Shown here: in pieces, positions 33,513 to 40,062 of the stretch | Numbering within the stretch: position 1 is the stretch's first letter | Layout: each line of letters starts with the position of its first letter | Origin: an uncultured Gemmatimonadales bacterium | Lineage (GTDB): Bacteria > Gemmatimonadota > Gemmatimonadetes > Longimicrobiales > Gaopeijiaceae | Direction of reading: 5' to 3' | Length of the DNA: 64,000 nt | NCBI GenBank assembly: GCA_937919655.1 | Contig: CALFPJ010000042.1 | Span: 1-64,000, forward strand | Program-made: the position numbers and the translations under genes | The notes under the pieces: generated by a model | Database searches by the model: none | Told to the model about the DNA's origin: nothing | The model's input: only the letters and a program-made list of their open reading frames with translations

Positions 33513-34496
33513 ATGAGCTACGAGATTGATCTCGACCTAGCGCTGACGCGTGCCGACTTCGAGAGGGCCGGGGAACGCGTAGGCCCTCATGTGCATCACA
33601 CGCCCTTGGTGACCTCCCTCACTCTGAGCGAGGCGACGGGCTTCGATGTGCGGCTCAAGGCAGAAATGTTCCAAAAAGGCGGGGCGTATAAGGTGCGCGG
33701 CCCCACGAATCTCATTGCCCTTCTGAGCGATGAGGAGCGCGCGCGAGGCGTCATTTGCTCCTCTGCAGGCAATCACTCCCAGGGCGTTGCGATCGCCGCT
33801 CGACAACATGGCGTCAAAGCCGTCGTCTGTATGGCCGCGAATGCGACGCCTTCCAAGATCGCCGCCACCGAAGGATACGGGGCAGAGGTTGTGCTTCACG
33901 GCACCATATGGGACGAGGCCAATGAGAAGGCTCTCGAACTCATGGAAGAGCGGGGACTGACGTACATCCACCCGTTCGATGATCCACGTCTGATCGCGGG
34001 GCAGGGCACGATCGGCCTCGAAATCATGGAAGACTGGCCCGAGGCCGAAGTTATCGTGGTGCCGATCGGCGGGGGCGGACTGATCTCCGGCACTTCGATG
34101 GCGGTGAAGAGCATCAACCCGGACGTTCGTGTGATTGGCGTGGAGTCGTCAGGGGCACCGGCCATGCAGCGCAGCGTCGCCGCAGGCCACCCCATTACGT
34201 TAGATGAGGTCGATTGCATCATCGATGGGCTGCGGGTCAGGCGAATCGGCACCAACACTTGCTCCGTGTGCCGTCGTTTCGTGGAGAAGATCGTAACACT
34301 CCCGGATGAGCAGATCTTCGACGCGGTGCTTTGGCTCATGGCGCGGGCGAAGCTTGTGGCCGAGGGGGCCGCGGCTGCGCCGGTGGCTGCGCTTCTGCAG
34401 GGATTGATCGACGCACCTCCCGGCACGAAGGTGGTGGCGCTGCTCAGTGGCGGGAACCTGGACGTCGAGCAGCTGCGCGGACTCCGCTGGAACTAG
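33513..34496 (+). CDS. Second threonine/serine dehydratase-like PLP enzyme
   Basis: This 327-residue fold-type II PLP enzyme has Lys60 in GGAYKVRGPTN, the SSAGNHSQGVA loop and GGGGLISG. It is a distant paralogue of the dehydratase at 30.2 kb, and like it lacks a regulatory ACT domain. The substrate could be threonine, serine or a 3-hydroxy-aspartate type amino acid. The ATG at 33513 has GAGGA seven bases upstream. Confidence 0.87.
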   Translation: MSYEIDLDLALTRADFERAGERVGPHVHHTPLVTSLTLSEATGFDVRLKAEMFQKGGAYKVRGPTNLIALLSDEERARGVICSSAGNHSQGVAIAARQHGVKAVVCMAANATPSKIAATEGYGAEVVLHGTIWDEANEKALELMEERGLTYIHPFDDPRLIAGQGTIGLEIMEDWPEAEVIVVPIGGGGLISGTSMAVKSINPDVRVIGVESSGAPAMQRSVAAGHPITLDEVDCIIDGLRVRRIGTNTCSVCRRFVEKIVTLPDEQIFDAVLWLMARAKLVAEGAAAAPVAALLQGLIDAPPGTKVVALLSGGNLDVEQLRGLRWN

Positions 34497-34634
34497 GGAG
34501 CCTCGACGCAAGCGTCGCCTTCCGCCCGGTGCGCTAGCGTGCTTCAGTTTTTAAGGTGCCGTGACCAAGCCTTGACCGCGGTCCGATGGCCAAGGGCTGT
34601 GAGAATGATCTACTGCGCTCTTCCGGAGGTGTCC

Positions 34635-36161
34635 ATGGTTCGGGCAATACTGGTGTTCATCGCGACGTGTGTCCTTGGGCTTGGCCTGGCTCCGGAGCGC
34701 GCGAGTGCCCAGAAGCCGAGGGTCTTGATTCTGGTCGTGGATGGCCTGAGGCCGGATTATGTTACCGCGGATATCATGCCGCGTCTGAACGCTCTGGCTG
34801 AGGGGGGTGTTCGCGGTCTCGCGCACCATGCGGTCTTCCCGACCGTGACTCGCGTCAACGGACCCACGATTTTGACTGGTCGTTACCCGGGCGGGCACGG
34901 GATACTCGGTAATGTCGTCTATCTGCCAGACGTCGATCCGTCTCGGGTCCTGAATACGGGCGACGCTGAGGACCTTTGGGTGATAGACCGGGCCACGGGT
35001 GGGCGATTGCTCACTGCTCCTTCCCTCGGCGAGTTACTTGCTGAGCGTGGCCTGACTCTATTTGCGGCTTCGTCGGGCGGTTCCGGATCAGGGGCGCTCA
35101 TGAACCATCGTGGTGCGGGCGCGGGGCTCGTACACAACGCATTTACGATTCCTGAGTCGCTGGGGCCGGTCGTCGCAGAGGTGCTCGGGCCCCTCCCCAC
35201 GATCGCACCGGGCACACCTTCGGTGCCGCTGGTTGCACGCGCGGTCGACGCGGTGCTGCGCATCGGGCTCGACCGGGCAGACGCCGACGTCGTGGCCGCT
35301 TGGCTCACCGAGCCCGACGGGACGGCGCACCGGACCGGGATCGGCTCGCCCGAGACCTTGGACGTGCTCGCCGGCGTCGACCGGGAGATCGGGAGGCTGC
35401 TCGATGGCCTCCGCGACCGGGGGCTGCTCGCGACTACCAACATCTTGGTGACCTCCGACCATGGCTTTGCGCGGCGCATCGGGGTGCAGTCGATATCGGC
35501 TCTTCTTGTAAGCGCCGGTCTCAAGGAGTCAGATGCCTCCCAGGACGTGGTAGTGGCGGGTGGCGCCATACACGTGCGGGAAGGTGGAGAGGCACGCACA
35601 AGAGCGATCGTGGAGCTTTTGCAACGGACCGACTGGGTGGGCCCCGTGTTCGTGCCAGCTGCGTCGCCCGGGTCGGATGAAGGCATCTATCCGGGTACTG
35701 TAGCGTTCTCAGCGATTGGCTGGAGCCACGATCGCGCAGCGGATGTTCTGGTTAGCCCGACGTGGAGCAACGCCGTCAACGACCATGGGTATGCCGGTGC
35801 CGTCCTGAGTCCCGGGTCTCCGGGCCACGGGAGTTCGAGCCCGTGGGACATAAGAGCCACCTTCGTCGCCTCGGGCCCCCGCATCAAGCGAAGCGTCGCC
35901 AGTGATGTCCCAAGCGGAAACATCGACATTGTTCCGACAGCCTTGTCGTTGATGGGGGCCGTCGTTCCCACCGATCTGGACGGGCGCGTCCTGTCCGAGT
36001 TGTTCATGGATGGCCCCGACCCGGCCTCAGTGGAGGTGGCAATGGATCCGATCGTCGTGGCGGCTGAACTCGATGGGCTGCGCTACGAGCTCACCGTGAA
36101 TCGGTCTCGCGTGGGCACGACGATGTACTTAGACGGAACTGCCGTGCAGCGGCGGCGCTAG
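34635..36161 (+). CDS. Secreted alkaline-phosphatase-superfamily phosphodiesterase
   Basis: This 508-residue protein has a Sec signal peptide (IFATC-like core, probable cleavage after ASA before QKPR). It belongs to the type I phosphodiesterase/nucleotide pyrophosphatase group: metal Asp in LILVVDGLRPDYV, nucleophile Thr in PTVTRVNGPTILTGRYPGGHG, and the metal-binding TSDHGF and later His motifs (GSPGHGSS). It acts in the periplasm or outside; the phosphodiester substrate is unknown. An excellent GGAGG (34625-34629) sits five bases before the chosen ATG; the frame upstream to 34539 lacks one. Confidence 0.87.
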   Translation: MVRAILVFIATCVLGLGLAPERASAQKPRVLILVVDGLRPDYVTADIMPRLNALAEGGVRGLAHHAVFPTVTRVNGPTILTGRYPGGHGILGNVVYLPDVDPSRVLNTGDAEDLWVIDRATGGRLLTAPSLGELLAERGLTLFAASSGGSGSGALMNHRGAGAGLVHNAFTIPESLGPVVAEVLGPLPTIAPGTPSVPLVARAVDAVLRIGLDRADADVVAAWLTEPDGTAHRTGIGSPETLDVLAGVDREIGRLLDGLRDRGLLATTNILVTSDHGFARRIGVQSISALLVSAGLKESDASQDVVVAGGAIHVREGGEARTRAIVELLQRTDWVGPVFVPAASPGSDEGIYPGTVAFSAIGWSHDRAADVLVSPTWSNAVNDHGYAGAVLSPGSPGHGSSSPWDIRATFVASGPRIKRSVASDVPSGNIDIVPTALSLMGAVVPTDLDGRVLSELFMDGPDPASVEVAMDPIVVAAELDGLRYELTVNRSRVGTTMYLDGTAVQRRR

Positions 36162-36190
36162 GCGTCATCCGGCTGGCTCTCGAGGCGGCG

Positions 36191-36319
36191 ATGTTTATCG
36201 CGGCTACGTGGGCCCTGAAGGACGTAGGGTTTATTCGGTCGAGCATTGTATTGGCCGGCGTAGTGATCGGGCACTACGTGGCTTCCTACGACCGTGTCGC
36301 ATGGCTAATCCGACAGTAG
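36191..36319 (+). CDS. Tiny membrane protein (42 residues)
   Basis: The ATG at 36191, with GAGG five bases upstream, opens a 42-residue frame beginning MFIAATWALKDVGF and including the hydrophobic stretch SIVLAGVVIGHYVASYDRVAW. It looks like one or two short membrane segments. It lies 29 bases after the phosphodiesterase stop. Composition and codon third positions fit a real gene, but there is no family match I can name. Confidence 0.4.
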   Translation: MFIAATWALKDVGFIRSSIVLAGVVIGHYVASYDRVAWLIRQ

Positions 36320-36371
36320 AGGGGGAGGCCCAGCTGGTCCGCCTGATTTCACTACCGTCGGCTTTATCGTC

Positions 36372-36569
36372 TTGTGTTTGGCCGGATGCGGGTCCTCAAC
36401 GGACCTGGCGAACGCACCTGAGGGGCACACCGACGTGAAGAGCGGCGTGACCCACGCCCCGGGGTCGAAGAATCCGCTCAGCAACTGCGTGCAGTGCAAC
36501 GGCGCGACGCTGGAGGGCGGGGCTACTGGAGCGCCTTCTTGCTACAGTTGCCACGGGCAGAGGTGGTAA
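36372..36569 (+). CDS. Small cysteine-motif lipoprotein, cytochrome-like
   Basis: This frame encodes a mature part with a lipobox LCLAGC then two cysteine motifs, CVQCNG and CYSCHG, ending QRW. It resembles small periplasmic proteins with two CxxCH heme-type motifs; here the first motif has Asn in place of the axial His. From the only usable start (TTG at 36372) the signal peptide is far too short. One extra T in the TTT at about 36347-36349 would join it to the upstream ATG at 36301 and give a proper signal (VRLIFTTVGFIVLCLAGC), so a frameshift or sequencing error is likely. Confidence 0.5.
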   Translation: MCLAGCGSSTDLANAPEGHTDVKSGVTHAPGSKNPLSNCVQCNGATLEGGATGAPSCYSCHGQRW

Positions 36570-36578
36570 AGGGATCGG

Positions 36579-37073
36579 TCATGGCTTGAGGGGCGAGGTG
36601 CGCTCCAAGACCGACGACACCGCCATCTGTCGCTCAGGAACCGACCAATATCGCGCGAGCAACGACCGGGCTCTTTCGGGCAGAGTCAGGTGAAATCCGT
36701 TGCGCTCATAGAAGTGTATGGCCCACGTGGCACTGGTCCATGTCCCCACGAGAATCGGGCGTGATGTGCTTGAGACGAGATGCTCCAGCATCTGATGGCC
36801 GATGCCCCGGCCCTGGTGATTCGGCGAGACGTATGCGTGCCGGATCAGTGTCACGTCCTGGACGGGCTGCGCGGCCATCACGCCAGTGAGTGCGCCTTGC
36901 GTGTGGAATCCGATGAAGGACACCCCGCTGTCGATCTCGGAGCGAAGTTCCTCAATGGACATGTAGGGATCATGCCAGCAGTCCGTCGGGATCACACCTT
37001 CGTAGGCGCGAGCCGCCGAGTTGATGAGTTCGCAGATTCGTGGGGCGTCAACTTCTGAGCAGGGGCTGATCAT
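36579..37073 (-). CDS. GNAT-family N-acetyltransferase
   Basis: This 164-residue protein has the acetyl-CoA binding motif HAYVSPNHQGRGIGHQMLEHL and the C-terminal beta segment AIHFYERNGFHL of the GNAT fold. The substrate is unknown. It is the last gene of a seven-gene overlapping operon (ATGA with the cyclodeaminase-like gene). Confidence 0.88.
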   Translation of the reverse strand: MISPCSEVDAPRICELINSAARAYEGVIPTDCWHDPYMSIEELRSEIDSGVSFIGFHTQGALTGVMAAQPVQDVTLIRHAYVSPNHQGRGIGHQMLEHLVSSTSRPILVGTWTSATWAIHFYERNGFHLTLPERARSLLARYWSVPERQMAVSSVLERTSPLKP

Positions 37074-37762
37074 GCCACCGTCTCATCCCAATCGATCTCC
37101 CCTAGCTCGTTCTCAAGGCGCCTCTTGGCATCCGCTGAAGGCGTCTCCGCAGCAGCAACCCTGATTGCCGCGACGCCGCTCATGCGCACGCCGAAGTCGT
37201 TCGCGCGTCGGACCGCGGTGTGCACGTTGAGCGTCAGCATCTCCGTTACGCTGTTCAACGCCGCCGCAGCGAGATGCATCGCGACGCCCGACTCAGCCCG
37301 CGCCTGAGGAGCCCCGCGTCCACTGAACATGATCTCCGCATCTGCAGCAATGGCGTGCGCGAGCGCCGCCATACGCAGGAGCACCGAGTTGGCTTCCGCG
37401 AGACACTCCATCTCCCGAGTCACGTGCAGCAGGTGGTCCTCGGTGGGCGCCTCCCTCCTTCGGCTTCGCTCGAGGAGCACGCCCGCGAATGCTGCGGCAT
37501 CGTCATGATGGGACTGGCGCGCCTCCTCCCGCCACTTCGTCAGGCGGTCCCCGAGCGCCGTGTAGTAGAGCCCGTGGTCCTGAGGCGAATCGCTCCCGAG
37601 GGTCAGCGCCAGCTGCAGCGCGAGGCATTCGATCGCGAGCGACAGCACCAGCGCGGTGGCCGCGCCGGATGCCGGGGCCGCGTCGACGCTGCTGATATCG
37701 CGTAGGGCGTTGTCGATGGACATGTGATAGCTGGAGGAGCTCGGTGAGGGCTGCCCTGTCAT
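37070..37762 (-). CDS. Cyclodeaminase/cyclohydrolase family protein (FTCD_C-like)
   Basis: This 230-residue all-helical protein shows the formiminotransferase-cyclodeaminase C-domain pattern: ISSVDAAPASGAATALVLSLAIECLALQ near the N-terminus and a later ALNSVTEMLTLNVHTA helix. Family members act on formimino- or methenyl-tetrahydrofolate; the usual glycine-rich PGGGS is PASGA here, so activity is uncertain. It overlaps DUF402 and GNAT genes by 4 bases each. Confidence 0.7.
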   Translation of the reverse strand: MTGQPSPSSSSYHMSIDNALRDISSVDAAPASGAATALVLSLAIECLALQLALTLGSDSPQDHGLYYTALGDRLTKWREEARQSHHDDAAAFAGVLLERSRRREAPTEDHLLHVTREMECLAEANSVLLRMAALAHAIAADAEIMFSGRGAPQARAESGVAMHLAAAALNSVTEMLTLNVHTAVRRANDFGVRMSGVAAIRVAAAETPSADAKRRLENELGEIDWDETVA

Positions 37763-38286
37763 GCGTGCTCCCTTGCTCTATCCAGCGTCCATTCCCTTGC
37801 GATTGGTGGGGGCCACGTACCGTTCTCTGCGCCGGCGATCAGGCAGGTGGCCTCTTCTCTCGCTCTCGTCGCGGTGGCTGCGTCGATGAGCTCTCTCCCG
37901 ACGGCCTCCTCGAATTCGTCTTCATCGAGGAGGAGCACCTTTCCGTCCGCAGCGACCCACACATCGAGGTAGAGGTCTGTTGTGTGCCAGACACGTCCTT
38001 CCATAACGGGGGGAGTCAGCACGTTGGCGTAGTAACCGACGAACGTCCCGTCGGCTCGATGGAAGCGGCCGATGTCGTGCCAGACGCCGGGGAAAGTGAA
38101 CCATACGATTGAGGAGCCCGTCTCCAGCGCGATCGCCCCATCAATGCGCATGGGGAGATCCACTTCCATCGATTCGGCCAGAGTCACGACAACGTCTTCA
38201 CGCTCGAATACCACGCTTTGATCGAAAATCTGTTTGCGATCTGGCGGGCGCCGGTAGTGAATGCGAACCGTGGGACGAGCGCTCAA
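37759..38286 (-). CDS. DUF402 family protein (FomD/nucleotide phosphatase-like)
   Basis: The TTG at 38284-38286 gives 175 residues. The DUF402 barrel is recognised by SIVWFTFPGVWHDIGRFHRADGTFVGYYANVLTPP and DLYLDVWVAADGKVLLLDEDEFEEA, which includes the acidic metal-binding cluster of the family. Known members hydrolyse nucleoside phosphates or cytidylyl-phosphonates. The start overlaps the XdhC-type stop (TTGA). The open frame upstream to 38562 is Arg/His-rich shadow of the preceding gene. Confidence 0.8.
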   Translation of the reverse strand: MSARPTVRIHYRRPPDRKQIFDQSVVFEREDVVVTLAESMEVDLPMRIDGAIALETGSSIVWFTFPGVWHDIGRFHRADGTFVGYYANVLTPPVMEGRVWHTTDLYLDVWVAADGKVLLLDEDEFEEAVGRELIDAATATRAREEATCLIAGAENGTWPPPIAREWTLDRAREHA

Positions 38287-38627
38287 CGCGTGGCGCCTTC
38301 CGCATGCACGGCTTCCACGAACACGTCCATGATGCCGCCGCACACCGCTGGGCTCCACGAGACAAGGTCGTCGGTCAGATCTACCAGAACACGCCGCGGC
38401 ACTCCGGTGCCCATCACGTCCATTGCCGCTTCGATGACTTCGGCCTCCCCGCACCCTCCGCCCACCGTGCCGACGAGGCCTCTGTTCGGATCTACGAGCA
38501 TGCGGGCCCCCGTCTTTCGCGGCGTCGACCCCTTGGTCCCGACGACCGTCGCAAGCGCGCACAAGCGGCCCGCTGCGCGGGCGGCGAGCAGCGCGTCCGT
38601 TAGGGATCGGTCGTCATCGTGCGTCAT
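38283..38627 (-). CDS. Stand-alone XdhC/CoxI N-terminal domain protein
   Basis: This 114-residue protein has the XdhC_CoxI domain (PF02625): ALATVVGTKGSTPRKTGARMLV, then GLVGTVGGGCGEAEVIEAA, with the family Cys in GGGCGE. XdhC proteins bind molybdenum cofactor, sulfurate it and insert it into xanthine-dehydrogenase-family enzymes. Here the domain is encoded separately, directly after a longer XdhC. It overlaps both neighbours by 4 bases. Confidence 0.82.
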   Translation of the reverse strand: MTHDDDRSLTDALLAARAAGRLCALATVVGTKGSTPRKTGARMLVDPNRGLVGTVGGGCGEAEVIEAAMDVMGTGVPRRVLVDLTDDLVSWSPAVCGGIMDVFVEAVHAEGATR

Positions 38628-39457
38628 ACTTCGTCCTCATTCGGAAAGAAGCGCTCGGCCACGCGTTCAAGACCCTTGAGCGACGCGCCGGTGCCCCCGC
38701 GCCTGACCAAAACCAGTTCGGCGGCCACCGCGACCGCAATCTCTTCCGGCGTCTCAGCACCCACGTCCAGGCCGACGGGGGCGTAAATCCGATCGAGCTG
38801 CGCACGTTCGATTCCGTCTTCGAGCAGCTGAACGTAGGTCGCCCGAACCCGGCGACGACTCCCGATCATACCGATATAGGCCGGAGCGGGATCCGCGCGC
38901 AAAGCCCGAACAAGACAGGCGTAGTCGTATTTATGTCCGCGCGTCACCAGTAGAATGTGGGAGCGTGCGTGAAGTGGTACGTCCACAAACGGATCCTCGA
39001 AGTCGACACTGACGACTCGGTCGGCGTCAGGGAATCGCTCCATCGTCGCGAAGCCTGGACGGTCGTCCAGCACGGTAACACGAAAGCCAAGAAGTGAGCC
39101 GATATGGGCCAACGGTTGTGCCACATGTCCAGCGCCGACGACCACGAGCTCCAGCACAGGGCGGCGGATTTCCGCATACAGTTCGACCCCACCCTCGGGC
39201 GTCTCGTAGACCCGTAGACCGTCTCCGGCTCGAGGGTCCGCGATCATGCCCCGCATGACCTCGCGGGCCCAATCGTCTAGCGCTCCGTCTCCGAGCGAAC
39301 CCATCGTGGCGGCGTCACCCTCTTCCCCAATCAGCGCGATGCGACGGCCAATCACGGCTGCGAGAGGACCACCCACCACGGTGCCTACCACGGCGGTGTT
39401 CCCGGACTCAGCCGCTTCCACCACGAGCTCGGCGGCGTCTGCCGCGTGTAGCCTCAC
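38624..39457 (-). CDS. XdhC family molybdenum-cofactor maturation protein
   Basis: This 277-residue protein has a short N-terminal XdhC_CoxI-like part without the GGGCGE cysteine and a C-terminal Rossmann domain (ELVVVGAGHVAQPLAHIGSLLGFRVTVLDDR; YIGMIGSRRRV; IYAPVGLDVGAETPEEIAVAV), the XdhC_C signature. It probably works with the neighbouring stand-alone domain. The GTG start overlaps the MocA-like stop (GTGA). Confidence 0.88.
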   Translation of the reverse strand: MRLHAADAAELVVEAAESGNTAVVGTVVGGPLAAVIGRRIALIGEEGDAATMGSLGDGALDDWAREVMRGMIADPRAGDGLRVYETPEGGVELYAEIRRPVLELVVVGAGHVAQPLAHIGSLLGFRVTVLDDRPGFATMERFPDADRVVSVDFEDPFVDVPLHARSHILLVTRGHKYDYACLVRALRADPAPAYIGMIGSRRRVRATYVQLLEDGIERAQLDRIYAPVGLDVGAETPEEIAVAVAAELVLVRRGGTGASLKGLERVAERFFPNEDEV

Positions 39458-40062
39458 GCGTGGACCTGATCCGACGCAGGCGCGGCGTGCCCGAAGGCCG
39501 CGGCGTACGCCGCGGGCGTGTCGATGTCGGAACGAATGCCTGGGTCGTCTACCGCTAAGAGTGTTGCCGCTTCGATGTGGCGGTGCACAACGGTGCGGGC
39601 GCCGCCCACGAGGTCGGGGTCGGCCAACTCGCTGAAGAGCACCGAGCTGAAGTATGCGGGATGCCCCCTATCGCCCTGCAACGTTGGAACCACCAGCGGC
39701 GCACCTGTCGCCCTGGCGGCGGCGATCACGCTCGCGACCGTAGCACTCCTCACCAACGGATGATCGACCGGAAGGTAGACCAGGCCCTCAGCGGACCCAC
39801 CGACCGCGGCAAGCACCAGGCGTAGAGAAGTGATGGGTCCCTCGCCTGGATCAGGGTTCAAGAGGACTGTGGCCCCCGTCGCCGCAGCGGCATCCTTCAG
39901 CGCGACGTCAGCAGGGACCACGACGAACACGACGTCGCACCCCCCAGCGCGGAGGGCGTTCACGGCGGACGCCACGAAGGTCTCGCCGTGCGCCTGCAGG
40001 AGCGCCTTGGGTTGACCCATTCGCTTCGAAGCCCCGGCGCACGGGACGACTCCAACAATCAC
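39454..40062 (-). CDS. MocA/MobA-like molybdenum-cofactor nucleotidyltransferase
   Basis: This 202-residue NTP-transferase has the nucleotide loop VVPCAGASKRMGQPKALL, the metal Asp in VYLPVDHPLV and the GDRGHPAYF block, typical of the CTP:molybdopterin cytidylyltransferase group. Cytidylation of the cofactor is needed by xanthine-dehydrogenase and CO-dehydrogenase-type enzymes, in line with the XdhC genes next to it. The GTG at 40060-40062 overlaps the fadJ stop; the frame upstream to 40143 is fadJ shadow. Confidence 0.85.
   Translation of the reverse strand: MIVGVVPCAGASKRMGQPKALLQAHGETFVASAVNALRAGGCDVVFVVVPADVALKDAAAATGATVLLNPDPGEGPITSLRLVLAAVGGSAEGLVYLPVDHPLVRSATVASVIAAARATGAPLVVPTLQGDRGHPAYFSSVLFSELADPDLVGGARTVVHRHIEAATLLAVDDPGIRSDIDTPAAYAAAFGHAAPASDQVHA

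Noticed and set aside
37220-37705. 161-codon plus-strand ORF
   Set aside because: Antisense to the cyclodeaminase-like gene, which sits in a chain of overlapping genes.
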